60,028 bases of DNA from a gamma proteobacterium HIMB30 (GTDB lineage: Bacteria; Pseudomonadota; Gammaproteobacteria; Pseudomonadales; Litorivicinaceae). The stretch covers positions 1 through 60,028 of the forward strand of contig AGIG01000016.1 of NCBI GenBank assembly GCA_000227525.2, read 5' to 3'. This document shows, piece after piece, positions 44,643-53,293 of this stretch. Made by a program: the position numbers and the translations under genes. The stretch's first letter is position 1; each line of letters begins with the position of its first letter. The notes beneath the pieces were generated by a model that was not told the DNA's origin, ran no database searches, and saw only the letters and a list, made by a program, of their open reading frames with translations.

Positions 44643-44832
44643 GGGATTTTCTCCAGGTTGTTCTTTTTGATCCCGTTCGTGGGAGTGCTCACATTAGGTG
44701 AGCTTCAGTACTGAATCAAGTCAGCTTCGTTTGATCGATTCGATGAATGACACGAACAGCAGTCGACTGAGATACCAGCAACGATATCGGATAATCTAGT
44801 ACCCTCAATGAATACGCGTCGACAATTCAATG
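44643..44832. other. Upstream region of the alcohol dehydrogenase operon with a palindrome
   Basis: This gap must hold the operon promoter and the end of the EamA transcript. GCTCAC (44687-44692) and GTGAGC (44698-44703) flank ATTAG, 45-61 bases before the ADH start. No T run follows in either direction, so it looks like an operator. I see no convincing gene; the minus-strand frame 44705-44890 overlaps the EamA gene and has no features. Confidence 0.4.
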
Positions 44833-45711
44833 CTAAGCAAGCTTCCTTCCGACATAGACCGTCAAGGCAACAAGCGACGCAAATATCCAAACGTCGAGTG
44901 TCACGACTTCGCCGAGCAAAATGCTACCCCATAAGAGTGTCAGAAACAGTTGCAACAGCTGTACTTGACCCACTTCAGCGATTCCACCAAGAGCAAGCCC
45001 GGTATTCCAGGCAAAAAAGCCAAAGAACATCGAAAAGAACCCAAGACCAAGCAGAGCGAGCAGAGAACTTTCTGGCCGCACCCAGAAAAACTCAGGCCAC
45101 ACCATGAACGTTGCGACAATAGAAATCGGCGATAACAACACGAGTGACCAGCAGATTACCCATGGACCCGGCCGACGTTTCGCTAGATCACCTGCGATAA
45201 CATATCCTGACGAGGCCATCAAAGCTGCCAAAACGAGCCACAAATCGGCCCAACTGACCGAGCCCTCCTGCTCTTTTAGGGTAAATAAGATAACGAGACC
45301 TGCTCCAGCCAGAGCACACAACCAGAATCCGATTCGTGCGCGGTATCCATGCACAATCGCACTGAGGCCTGCTGTCACCAAGGGCAAGATTCCGAGAACC
45401 ACTGCACCATGATAGGAAGGAACCGTCTGTAACCCGATTGCCATGGCCAGCGGAAACCCGAAAATTAAACCTAAACCACTGATGACTAATGGCTTAATCT
45501 CCAGCCGTGTTGGTCGTGTTGAACGGCTCAAAGTAATCCAAATACAGGCAGCGGCAGCGGCAATCACCGCTCGAATCGTTGTAATAAACGTCGGAGAGAA
45601 GTCAGCCAATGCGATTGCCGTCAAAGGTAACGTTGCTGCAAAACACAATACGCCAATCAAGCCAAGCAAGTATGCGTATGCGATTGTGTGTCGTCTCAGT
45701 ATGTTGAACAA
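44833..45711 (-). CDS. EamA/DMT family transporter
   Basis: A 292-residue protein with about ten hydrophobic helices in two EamA repeats (about 12-140 and 152-290). It has FSPTFITTIRAVIAAAAACI in the first repeat and GLALGGIAEVGQVQLLQLFL in the second. The substrate is unknown. It is divergent from the GNAT gene, 44 bases away, and differs clearly in sequence from the EamA gene at 36182. Confidence 0.87.
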   Translation of the reverse strand: MFNILRRHTIAYAYLLGLIGVLCFAATLPLTAIALADFSPTFITTIRAVIAAAAACIWITLSRSTRPTRLEIKPLVISGLGLIFGFPLAMAIGLQTVPSYHGAVVLGILPLVTAGLSAIVHGYRARIGFWLCALAGAGLVILFTLKEQEGSVSWADLWLVLAALMASSGYVIAGDLAKRRPGPWVICWSLVLLSPISIVATFMVWPEFFWVRPESSLLALLGLGFFSMFFGFFAWNTGLALGGIAEVGQVQLLQLFLTLLWGSILLGEVVTLDVWIFASLVALTVYVGRKLA

Positions 45712-45755
45712 CTTTTGAAATCCCCAATATCTAAATTGTCGGAGGTGACTGAGTC

Positions 45756-46229
45756 ATGTCTTACACGCTGATCCAAGAAACTCGCGAACGACTGCAGGCG
45801 ATGAATACTGTCGTTGCATCGTCAATCACCGCATGGAATCTCGTCGGTCGACTGCATCGCTTCAGTGTGGAGGCCTATCGCTATCGTGAATCGGATTGGA
45901 TCGATCATCAATTCTACGGACTTCGCGATCAGAACAACACACTCTCTGCTATTTTGGCTCTCACTAATGATGCCTTGGAGTTACCGGGAGATTTGAGCTG
46001 TCTGCAGATCCATGGACTGTATGTGCATGCAAACTGTCAGCGTCAAGGCGTCGGACAACGGCTGGTCGATCACGCAATACACCTTGCGCGAACGAGGGAT
46101 CTCAATGCCGTCTTCGTGAAATCTCATCAGAGCGCCGTCTCTTATTTTGAGAAGCTGGAATTTCAATTAATTCCGGTGATCGATGAAGTCCGTGACTATC
46201 CTTATCGTTTGGTACGATCCGTCATATAA
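45756..46229 (+). CDS. GNAT family N-acetyltransferase
   Basis: A 157-residue acetyl-CoA-dependent acyltransferase. The core shows the strand LSCLQIHGLYVHANCQRQGVGQRLVDHAI (split motif: the acetyl-CoA loop QRQGVGQ near residue 94) and the C-terminal AVSYFEKLEFQLI. The acceptor is unknown. GGAGG precedes the ATG. The last 28 bases overlap the convergent gene at 46202. Confidence 0.85.
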   Translation: MSYTLIQETRERLQAMNTVVASSITAWNLVGRLHRFSVEAYRYRESDWIDHQFYGLRDQNNTLSAILALTNDALELPGDLSCLQIHGLYVHANCQRQGVGQRLVDHAIHLARTRDLNAVFVKSHQSAVSYFEKLEFQLIPVIDEVRDYPYRLVRSVI

Positions 46230-46576
46230 CGATCGACTTCGAACAGATGTCGCCCAGCATCGAAGTATGGGCGCATTGAATCGTTGAGTCGTCGCACTTC
46301 ATCGCGAATGATCGCTTCATCAGTTTCGTTCCAACGGGCTTCCGTTTGTTTAAGATAATACGAAGACAATCTTTCGAGCTCCTCAAACACTGCTGCGTTG
46401 TGATAGCGAAGTTCAGCATCAATGGCTTGCCTGATGGCCTCATTTTGAGCTTCCATTCGGGCCATTTCAGTTGCGACCTCAGCCTCCCACCATGGACGTT
46501 CGGAAGCACTGACAGTTGCAGATGACAACAGAATCAATGCAAGATGCGTAGAGCGTTTTCTAACTAAATACAACAT
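46202..46576 (-). CDS. Exported hypothetical protein, charged and helical
   Basis: A 124-residue protein with a likely signal peptide (LALILLSSATVSA, ending about residue 25), followed by a highly charged helical region rich in Glu and Arg (WEAEVATEMARMEAQNEAIR), with coiled-coil character. No family recognised. ATG 46576 is chosen over the upstream TTG. It is divergent from the 46595 gene, with only 18 bases between start codons. Confidence 0.55.
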   Translation of the reverse strand: MLYLVRKRSTHLALILLSSATVSASERPWWEAEVATEMARMEAQNEAIRQAIDAELRYHNAAVFEELERLSSYYLKQTEARWNETDEAIIRDEVRRLNDSMRPYFDAGRHLFEVDRYMTDRTKR

Positions 46577-46594
46577 CAGATCCAAAGGCAAAAC

Positions 46595-47485
46595 ATGACT
46601 CTCAAAGTAGGTTTTATCGGTCTCGGAACGATGGGGTTACCGATGGCCCGTCATATAATTAATCGGGGATTCAAACTAAAACTTTACGCGCGACGCGCTG
46701 AAGTGTTTGAGGGTAAGGCAAGAGCACTGATTGATCAGGGCGCCAAACCGTCCCTCACTCTGTCTGAAGTAGTGGCAGATGTTGATGTCGTGATCACCAA
46801 TGTCACAGGTACTGCTGATGTTGAATCGATCCTGATTGGTCCAGATGGTGCGATCCACAGTGCGTCGCCAGGCACACTGTTCGTTGATCATTCGACGATC
46901 GATCCTGCACGCACAATGCAGATTGCCTCGACACTGCGTGAGGTGGGGATGGACTTTGTTGATGCACCCGTCTCAGGCGGCGTTTGGGCATCAGAAGAAG
47001 GTCGTTTAATCGTGATGCAAGGTGGCCATCCAGACGCATGTGAGCAAGCGAATCAGGTCATCGAATGCTACGCCAAAATGATCACTCGGGTGGGTGACGC
47101 CGGCCATGGACAGATTGCGAAACTCAGCAACCAGATTGCACAAACCATTACCATCGAAGGCGTGGCTGAGTGCTTGACCTTTGCGAAAAATCTAGGCGCG
47201 GATCCTCAGGCGGTATTTGCAGCGATCAAAGATGGCATGGGTGGCAGCCAGATGATGTCACTGATGGCTCCAAAAATGATTGCCGAAGATTTTGATGCTG
47301 GAATCGAGGCACGGCTGCATGCCAAAGACGTGGCAATTGCGCTCGAAACAGCGAAGTCTCGACAGCTTCCTCTACCCTGCCTCGAATTCGTTGGAAGCCA
47401 ATATCAAACAATTATGGAGCAAGATCTTGGGACCCGTGACTCATCCATTTTGTTTGATCTGTTACGACAACTGAAAGAACGTTAA
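46595..47485 (+). CDS. 3-hydroxyisobutyrate dehydrogenase family oxidoreductase
   Basis: Beta-hydroxyacid dehydrogenase of 296 residues, of the type that includes tartronate-semialdehyde reductase and 4-hydroxybutyrate (GHB) dehydrogenase. The nucleotide motif GFIGLGTMGLPMARHI is at residues 6-21, the substrate loop DAPVSGGVWASEEGRL near 127, and the catalytic Lys in GHGQIAKLSNQI near 176. Near an SSADH-type gene it could reduce succinate semialdehyde or a similar aldehyde acid; this is inference. The stop overlaps the convergent fpr gene by four bases. Confidence 0.9.
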   Translation: MTLKVGFIGLGTMGLPMARHIINRGFKLKLYARRAEVFEGKARALIDQGAKPSLTLSEVVADVDVVITNVTGTADVESILIGPDGAIHSASPGTLFVDHSTIDPARTMQIASTLREVGMDFVDAPVSGGVWASEEGRLIVMQGGHPDACEQANQVIECYAKMITRVGDAGHGQIAKLSNQIAQTITIEGVAECLTFAKNLGADPQAVFAAIKDGMGGSQMMSLMAPKMIAEDFDAGIEARLHAKDVAIALETAKSRQLPLPCLEFVGSQYQTIMEQDLGTRDSSILFDLLRQLKER

Positions 47486-48213
47486 CTCGCCCGTTGCATG
47501 ACAAATGCGCGCTCCTGAACGAATTCGCCGGGAGCGCGATTGGTTCCATGCGCAAATCCGAGCCCTTCGAGGCGACTTCGCAGGTCTTTATTGAATTCTG
47601 GTGAACCACAAATCATCACTCGATCCTCATCGACCGACCACGAGGTCAGACTCAGATCTGACCACAAGGCGCCGCTATCGATTCGTTCAGTGATTCGTCC
47701 GGGAGTTTCAAATGGCTCACGGGTCACGGTCGGATAATAGGTGATTGGAAGCGACCTTAATAAATCACCATAGGCAAGTTCTTGAGTGGTTCTCACAGTG
47801 TGTGTCACGATCACTTCTTCAAAACGCTCAAACGTCTGCTGATCACGAATGATCGATAAAAATGGCGCCAGACCGGTACCGGTTGCAACGCACCATAAAC
47901 GTTTGCCTGGTTTCAAATTGTCAAGGACCAGAGTTCCGGTCGGCCGATCGCCGACTTCGATTTGATCACCCACTTGAATATCCTTGAGACGCTCGGTGAG
48001 TGGGCCGCCGGGCACCTTGATCGAAAGAAACTCAAGATGCGCTTCATGCGGCGCTGACGCGATGCTGTAGGCGCGTAGTACATCATCATCAGCCATCCCA
48101 ATCATCGTAAATTGACCGGCTTTAAACGAGCGAATATCAGGGCTACGGGTTGTTTTGAACGAAAACAAGGCATCTGAATAATGCTCGACGTCGAGCACAG
48201 TTTCTAAATTCAT
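47482..48213 (-). CDS. fpr: Ferredoxin/flavodoxin-NADP+ reductase
   Basis: FAD enzyme exchanging electrons between NADPH and ferredoxin or flavodoxin. The 243 residues show the FAD motif RAYSIASAP near residue 49, the GTGLAPFLSIIRD NADP-pyrophosphate block near 113, and the C-terminal CGSPEFNKDLRSRLEGLGF. The size and motifs match bacterial subclass I Fpr. Confidence 0.92.
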   Translation of the reverse strand: MNLETVLDVEHYSDALFSFKTTRSPDIRSFKAGQFTMIGMADDDVLRAYSIASAPHEAHLEFLSIKVPGGPLTERLKDIQVGDQIEVGDRPTGTLVLDNLKPGKRLWCVATGTGLAPFLSIIRDQQTFERFEEVIVTHTVRTTQELAYGDLLRSLPITYYPTVTREPFETPGRITERIDSGALWSDLSLTSWSVDEDRVMICGSPEFNKDLRSRLEGLGFAHGTNRAPGEFVQERAFVMQRAS

Positions 48214-48246
48214 TGGGTTGTGAGTCTCTTCTCTGATGAGGTTCGT

Positions 48247-48462
48247 CTATTGGCCTGTTTCAGAATCGAGCGAGTGGATAAACGCATGAGCAAGGCGATC
48301 ACTAAACCGTCTTAAAAAACTCACTTCTGTTAACTCAATGGCTTCCTCAGACAGCTGATAATCCACTGACTCTTCACCCAATAAGTTGTTTGTATCCAAT
48401 CGATACACGATCCCGTCTTTGTTGATCATGACAGGATTTTTGCCCACGTCAAAATACCGCAC
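48247..48462 (-). CDS. Hypothetical small protein
   Basis: A 71-residue acidic protein beginning MRYFDVGKNPVMINKDGIVY, with no membrane segment or signal peptide. I choose the GTG at 48462 because TGGAGGA is 6 bases upstream; the frame also contains a TTG at 48480. It is in line with the GDPD gene upstream and fpr downstream. Family not recognised. Confidence 0.6.
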   Translation of the reverse strand: MRYFDVGKNPVMINKDGIVYRLDTNNLLGEESVDYQLSEEAIELTEVSFLRRFSDRLAHAFIHSLDSETGQ

Positions 48463-48491
48463 GGACAGTCCTCCAGACAAATATATAGGGA

Positions 48492-49223
48492 TTAGTATCC
48501 AATTTTCAGGGCCTTGAGCTCATCGAGTAGTCTTAGAGGATCATCAGTAAACACCGAATCAATTAAATCCGAGGGTAAGGATGCAAGTTGTTTCGCAGAA
48601 TTCACTGTGTAGGCGCAAACCTTGAACCCTCGCCCGACAGCCAACTCGATGGCTTGACCATCGAGATAATCAATATCTAGGTGTATGGAGACGACTCCCA
48701 GCGACTCGAGTGCATCAAGCGGCACATCGGCAAGTCGAACAGTCGCAATACCAACATCAAGCTCAGGACGACACCCACGAATCAACTGAATAACATCGAA
48801 CGAAAATGAAGAGAGACGTACCTGTGATGCCTTGAGTTCTGCCCGGTCAAATGCATCCAGGGTCGCATCAACAACCCGCTGCACTTCTTGGTCATGCACT
48901 TTAATCTCGAGATGGAGAAACAAATCTTGATTCTTGGCCGCTCGCATCCACTGCTCCGCCAATGGAATATATTGCGTTGGGCAGATATGGTGAGTAATCA
49001 GCGGAATTTGAGTGAGCTCAGCGCTGGTCAGCGATAAGACTGAGCGAGGATCGCCTGTCATCCGTCGCAAAGACTCGTCGTGAAAAATCACGGCGACGCC
49101 ATCGGCTGCAACAGAAATGTCGCATTCGATCTGTTTAATCTGTTGGGCGGCCGTGTCATGAATCCCCGCCATTGAGTTTTCAGGGACTCGGCTTGCAGAT
49201 CCGCGATGTGCAATACAGTTCAT
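48492..49223 (-). CDS. Glycerophosphodiester phosphodiesterase
   Basis: Hydrolyses glycerophosphodiesters to glycerol 3-phosphate and an alcohol. The 243 residues show the signature AHRGSASRVPENSMAG near the start with catalytic His, Glu in IECDISVAADG, and the second His in VIFHDESLRRMTG. It has no signal peptide, so it is cytoplasmic (UgpQ-like). The ATG at 49223 is preceded by AGAGG; the frame extends to 49277 but overlaps the divergent gene. 33 bases separate the two starts. Confidence 0.9.
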   Translation of the reverse strand: MNCIAHRGSASRVPENSMAGIHDTAAQQIKQIECDISVAADGVAVIFHDESLRRMTGDPRSVLSLTSAELTQIPLITHHICPTQYIPLAEQWMRAAKNQDLFLHLEIKVHDQEVQRVVDATLDAFDRAELKASQVRLSSFSFDVIQLIRGCRPELDVGIATVRLADVPLDALESLGVVSIHLDIDYLDGQAIELAVGRGFKVCAYTVNSAKQLASLPSDLIDSVFTDDPLRLLDELKALKIGY

Positions 49224-49256
49224 AAACACCTCTCTAATGGAGTCTGACAGAGTTTT

Positions 49257-50300
49257 ATGACAAAACGTGTGACACAACTCTCAATTCCACCACTAGCGCT
49301 CAGAAACGCCGCGTTAGATGCAGTTGACAACGGAGAGCCCTATTCGTTGTGGGCAGATCAATTTAGCTGTTTAGACGAATTGCAAATCATTTCGGGCCCG
49401 TCAACCGAGCGGGCATCGAAGATCATTCGGATCGGGGCATGGAATCTTGAACGCGGTCGAGACTGGAGAGAGGCTTCCAAGGTCATTCGTGAGCAGAGGC
49501 TCGATATCGTGTTATTGAGTGAAATGGACTATGGCATGAGTCGATCCGGCCAGGTGCACACAACTCAACAATTGGCCGAAGAGCTCGGCTGGCACGGACT
49601 CTTTGCTGTCGAATTTGTCGAGCTTGAACTGGGTCATGCCTGGGAGCCTGTGACACCCATGGACCCTGAAAATATCGCCGGGTTACATGGCAATGCGATC
49701 ATCAGTCGTTTTCCATTGATGAAGCCTTGGTTACATCGGTTTCAGTTCAGTGACGGAAGTTGGTGGCACCGTCAATTCAACGAGCCTCGACTGGGTGGGC
49801 GGATTGCGCTCGGTGCGCTCATCGAAACAGCGATTGGTGATGTGCAAATCATGACTACGCATCTTGAAAACAATCAAGGACCGGCCGAACGCGCCAAGGC
49901 CGTGGCTGAACTTTTTCAAACACGAATCGATGATCATCCGTGTGTCTTCGGTGGCGACCTCAATACATCCACGTTCAACCCAACACAGCACACCGATCCA
50001 TTTCGCGAACGATCGCGACTTTCAGCGATCACTCCTGATCGATTTCGAAATCCTGTGCCCTTTGAACCACTTTTTGAACTCGCTCACGCGACAGGTTTTC
50101 AATGGGGAACATGCAACACCGGTGACGTTACACAACGTCCGAGGGAACGAGGATATCCGCGCGCACCGTTGGGACGGATTGATTGGCTTTTCATCAAACA
50201 ATTAATTGCACAGCATGCACAGACCATCCCCGCGATCGGAACTGATGGCAGAACACTGTCGGACCATGACCTCATCACCTGTGAGATCAGGCTTACTTAG
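49257..50300 (+). CDS. Endonuclease/exonuclease/phosphatase family protein
   Basis: The 347 residues carry the EEP fold of Mg-dependent phosphodiesterases: RIGAWNLERGRDW near residue 58, ILSEMD-type VLLSEMDYGM near 87, TTHLENN near 200, FGGDLNTS near 224, and the C-terminal SDHDLITCEI. No export signal is seen. Targets of the family range from nucleic acids to sphingomyelin and inositol phosphates. The neighbouring GDPD gene suggests a phosphodiester or phospholipid link. Confidence 0.87.
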   Translation: MTKRVTQLSIPPLALRNAALDAVDNGEPYSLWADQFSCLDELQIISGPSTERASKIIRIGAWNLERGRDWREASKVIREQRLDIVLLSEMDYGMSRSGQVHTTQQLAEELGWHGLFAVEFVELELGHAWEPVTPMDPENIAGLHGNAIISRFPLMKPWLHRFQFSDGSWWHRQFNEPRLGGRIALGALIETAIGDVQIMTTHLENNQGPAERAKAVAELFQTRIDDHPCVFGGDLNTSTFNPTQHTDPFRERSRLSAITPDRFRNPVPFEPLFELAHATGFQWGTCNTGDVTQRPRERGYPRAPLGRIDWLFIKQLIAQHAQTIPAIGTDGRTLSDHDLITCEIRLT

Positions 50301-50682
50301 GTTCGGCCGTTTTGGACTCGCATTGCCAAACTGTCGTCACCATCTCCCAATTGAGTTCAGGATCCTTTTCAGCCAGCCGGCGTAGAGTTGCTGCGCGAAA
50401 CGTCGTCTCGCCCATCCGGCCGCTAAATTTATCCAGATGAAAGAACCTCGAATACAGAATATTCAGACGTTGTGTTGCCATTGTGAGAAGACTATCTGTG
50501 TTCACAACCACCGCCAGCGGGTCAAGCGTACCAAGCTTTTGATGTTGCCAGGCGACTGTTCCATCAGATTTTGGCATGAAGGTTAATTCTTCACGATCAA
50601 GGCTGTCATGACGACAAACCCAAGTCTCTGCCATGGCAAGCGGTGTTGTCAGTAAACACCAGGTCATAATCAATCGTCGCAC
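50293..50682 (-). CDS. Exported hypothetical protein
   Basis: A 129-residue protein with a short signal peptide (RLIMTWCLLTTPLAMA, ending about residue 19) and a mature part with two Cys (CRHD and WQCESK) that could form a disulfide in the periplasm. The GTG at 50682 has GGAGGA 6 bases upstream and is preferred to the longer frame reaching 50829, whose N-terminus looks unlike a protein start. Family not recognised. It overlaps the EEP gene end by 8 bases. Confidence 0.6.
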   Translation of the reverse strand: MRRLIMTWCLLTTPLAMAETWVCRHDSLDREELTFMPKSDGTVAWQHQKLGTLDPLAVVVNTDSLLTMATQRLNILYSRFFHLDKFSGRMGETTFRAATLRRLAEKDPELNWEMVTTVWQCESKTAEPK

Positions 50683-50854
50683 AATTTTTCCTCCGTGCTT
50701 CAATAATCGGTCGAAGCCATCAAAACATGATATCGAAATGCGGTATTCGACTACGAGTCGCTTGCAGTCGCCAATAAATCTGTGCACGATGCTTAGACCA
50801 AGGTGGTACATAACGACATGGATCGTCACTGACCCGATTAATCAGGAGTAAGTG

Positions 50855-51025
50855 ATGAGTACAGACCACAAGCAAGCAGGCACTTTTTTTCCTCACCAAA
50901 TGTCGAAAGATGAATTTGCGAGTTGGTGGAATCAGATCAATGAACAGTCAACAGAGACACCAAACAAGGCCCCAGGGGTTATTTATCTGGGACAAGACGC
51001 GGTTGAGGAAGCCGATTCTCTCTAG
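50855..51025 (+). CDS. Small hypothetical protein (56 residues)
   Basis: ATG at 50855 reads MSTDHKQAGTFFPHQMSKDE and continues to TAG at 51025. AGGAG lies 9 bases upstream. It is acidic, soluble, with no Cys. Twelve bases after its stop the hydrolase gene begins on the same strand, so the two probably form an operon. The FPHQMSKDEFASWWNQI part looks amphipathic; no family recognised. Confidence 0.6.
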   Translation: MSTDHKQAGTFFPHQMSKDEFASWWNQINEQSTETPNKAPGVIYLGQDAVEEADSL

Positions 51026-51036
51026 TTTGCGCATCG

Positions 51037-51831
51037 ATGCTTAAGCAGTTTGAGGCATCCGACCAAGCAAAACTATCCTATTATGACAGTGGCCAGGGAC
51101 GGCTCGTGTTGTTTCAGCATGGCTTTTCAATGGATCACCGCCAGGTCATCGAAATTTGGCCAGATCTCGACAAGATGCGATTGATTTGTCTTGATGTCCG
51201 GGGCCACGGGTTCACTGAATTGGCATCCCCAGATACGCTGACAATCCAACACACGGTCCGAGACTTGCTAGCGCTTTTCGAGCATCTCGGTCAGACACCA
51301 ACGATCGTGGGCGGCATTTCTTTAGGTGCAGCGATCACCATGGAGTTGACCAAACACCTCGAGATCGAGCAGTTGATCGTGTGTCGCCCTGCTTTTGCAC
51401 CCGATGGCGATACCTCACATTTTGATGTGTTTCGTCGTCTTCGGGATATCATGCAGTCTGAACCCCAGCACCAATGGGCAGAAAGTCTCGAACAGCAACC
51501 TGAATTTCAGAGCCTTGCGGAGACAGCGCCGCGCAATCAGGAAACCTACCGACGACTTCTGGAGCATCCACGCCTTCAGGAACTGATGATTTGGATGGAT
51601 GCTCTCGAAACCGAGGTGATGACAATCACTGGATCTGAACTTGGTCAGCTGAACTGTCGTACCGACATCATCGGACAAGAACAGGATGCACTCCACCCTG
51701 CTCAACTCGCCCGATCACTGTCACGCCAGATTCCTCATGCAAGACTCCATTATGTGGTCTCAGGTGGGTCTTCCGACGACGCCTATTGTGCGTCCATGCA
51801 AAGCACATTAACTCAGATCTTAACGTCCTGA
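51037..51831 (+). CDS. Alpha/beta hydrolase
   Basis: A 264-residue alpha/beta-hydrolase fold protein. It has the oxyanion-side motif FQHGFSMDHR near residue 27, the nucleophile elbow GGISLGAA near residue 92 with catalytic Ser, and a late acidic residue in IIGQEQDALHP near 217. The usual C-terminal catalytic His is not obvious: the C-terminal GGSSDDAYCASM has none. The substrate is unknown. Confidence 0.82.
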   Translation: MLKQFEASDQAKLSYYDSGQGRLVLFQHGFSMDHRQVIEIWPDLDKMRLICLDVRGHGFTELASPDTLTIQHTVRDLLALFEHLGQTPTIVGGISLGAAITMELTKHLEIEQLIVCRPAFAPDGDTSHFDVFRRLRDIMQSEPQHQWAESLEQQPEFQSLAETAPRNQETYRRLLEHPRLQELMIWMDALETEVMTITGSELGQLNCRTDIIGQEQDALHPAQLARSLSRQIPHARLHYVVSGGSSDDAYCASMQSTLTQILTS

Positions 51832-51834
51832 GTT

Positions 51835-52251
51835 TTAGTCAAGTTGAAACCTCGTCAGCGCAGTTGTTGACGGCAGATATAACGGATGTTTTGGCTCGCC
51901 AGCCTTGGTTCGCCCAAAACACAGCGGATCATCAAATTGATCAATCAGACGGTATCGGAATGGACACCGCACTGCACCGTTCCCCCAAGCCAAAATCACG
52001 ACATCGGCCTGATCGGCCGTTTCAACGATCACAGCATCATTTTTTGCAGATAGCCGTCGTTGGTGTGTACCCAACCGCTCTGGGTAGGGTGTTGATTCAG
52101 GAATCAGATTCACTAGCACGTAGCCCTCGAAACCTTGTGCATCCAATAATCCAATCAGCCGACGATTGGTCGGATCATCGAAGGTATCGTCAGCAGTGGA
52201 CGGGTTGAGGCCAATGATACAAGCGATCGGACCGGTGCCCCAATGGCGCAC
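51835..52251 (-). CDS. DUF1643 domain protein, 5' end unclear
   Basis: The 138 residues from the GTG at 52251 show the DUF1643 pattern: GLNPSTADDTFDDPTNRRLIG, VLVNLIPESTPYP and VILAWGN. Function of the family is unknown. The similarity appears to extend upstream (CCGRRRYRLVRHWG), and the frame is open to a TAA about 20 codons earlier, but there is no ATG, GTG or TTG there. Either a rare start (CTG or ATC) is used, or the gene has lost its start. Confidence 0.75.
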   Translation of the reverse strand: MRHWGTGPIACIIGLNPSTADDTFDDPTNRRLIGLLDAQGFEGYVLVNLIPESTPYPERLGTHQRRLSAKNDAVIVETADQADVVILAWGNGAVRCPFRYRLIDQFDDPLCFGRTKAGEPKHPLYLPSTTALTRFQLD

Positions 52252-52306
52252 CAGACGATAGCGGCGTCGGCCACAACACGACCACTCGCTGAATCGTCTG
52301 ATCTGT

Positions 52307-52732
52307 TTATGCGTCAGCTGTTAAACCAGCCGCTTGGATCGCGGCAATTGCAAGTTCCTCATCGTTATCTGAGGTGTCGCCAGTGACACCAACCGCACCG
52401 ATGATTCCGCCTGCCTCATCGCGAACCAACACGCCGCCTGCAACAGGGACCAATGATCCGTTGCACAAAGCATTCATTGCTTGAATAAAGTACGCTTGCT
52501 GCTCAGCTCGCTCGCCGAGCTTTCGACTGCTGAGCCCCATCATCACTGCACCGTGTGCTTTACCCTTGGCGAGATCAACGCGAATTGGTGAGGCGCCATC
52601 TTGACGTTGCGAGGCAATCACAGCACCCCCTGCATCGACAACAACGGCAGTCATTGGTTTTAAATCGGCACGTTTGGTTGCAGCATCGATGATGTGACTC
52701 ACAATCGCGTTTGCGGTTTCTAGATTGAGCAT
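52307..52732 (-). CDS. GlcG/HbpS family heme-binding-like protein
   Basis: A 141-residue cytoplasmic protein of the GlcG/HbpS (DUF336) fold: LETANAIVSHIIDAATKRADL, MTAVVVDAGGAVIASQRQDGASP and GGVLVRDEAGGIIGAVGVTGDTSDNDEELAIAA (parts quoted). Some members bind heme and sense iron stress, others occur in glycolate or diol operons. No partner gene is adjacent, so a function cannot be set. AAGGAGGTCATC upstream of the ATG is a very strong ribosome-binding site. Confidence 0.87.
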   Translation of the reverse strand: MLNLETANAIVSHIIDAATKRADLKPMTAVVVDAGGAVIASQRQDGASPIRVDLAKGKAHGAVMMGLSSRKLGERAEQQAYFIQAMNALCNGSLVPVAGGVLVRDEAGGIIGAVGVTGDTSDNDEELAIAAIQAAGLTADA

Positions 52733-53241
52733 GATGACCTCCTTCGTCAGCCCTACATGATGAGGGATCTCTCGAATGTTTCAATTCTCAAAAACTTTTT
52801 CATCTATTGTATTGACAAATCGTTTACCCAAAAAACCTGTGGATAACTTCTTGGATAAAAACTGAAGCATTGAGCCAACGCCACATCACACCTGCACTTG
52901 ATGCGTTTGATCAATTTTTAATCATTAAAATTAATATCAATTTAAACAATAATTTAAAACACTTTTCTCGTAATTAAGTAAAAAAAATACCCGAAGCAAT
53001 TCATTTTGAGAATTCGCGCGACTTGACTAATGGCCTGTGGAAAGAGTTCGACGAAGTTCCTTAACTTTTTATTGATCTGTTTCACACCTCAATCAGCTGA
53101 CGACACAGACAGTTCGGCGATGAATCACACGTTGCTCAACACGTTTTTCGCCAAATGGACCCGGTCAACTTGACGTCATTGGCAGTTGATGGGCTCGCTG
53201 AGGACAGTGGTTCATCAGTTTGTAACAGTGATCTTTCGAGG
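52733..53241. other. AT-rich intergenic region with a perfect DnaA box
   Basis: No convincing gene lies in this half-kilobase. TGTGGATAA (52838-52846) is a perfect DnaA box on the minus strand (TTATCCACA). A weaker relative, CTTGGATAA, lies 12 bases on (52850-52858), and TGTGGAAAG at 53037-53045. Between them, 52905-52990 is extremely AT-rich with a near-palindrome AATTTTTAATCATTAAAATT. It could be a DnaA-binding regulatory or origin-like site, or an H-NS-type target. dnaA itself is not near. Confidence 0.4.
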
Positions 53242-53270
53242 TTGGCCGTGCTGCAAGAGGTGCGTATACT
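53242..53270 (+). promoter_or_regulatory. Promoter of the XRE-type regulator gene
   Basis: TTGGCC (53242-53247), 17 bases, TATACT (53265-53270), with TGCG just before the -10 as an extended element. It lies 23 bases before the ATG at 53294. Confidence 0.6.
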
Positions 53271-53293
53271 TTCCGGACTATCAAGGACGCGTT

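Noticed and set aside
44705-44890. Cys-rich 61-residue minus-strand frame (ORF before the ADH operon)
   Set aside because: The cysteines looked like a metal-binding protein, but the frame overlaps the EamA gene end on the same strand, has no ribosome-binding site and no regular Cys spacing.
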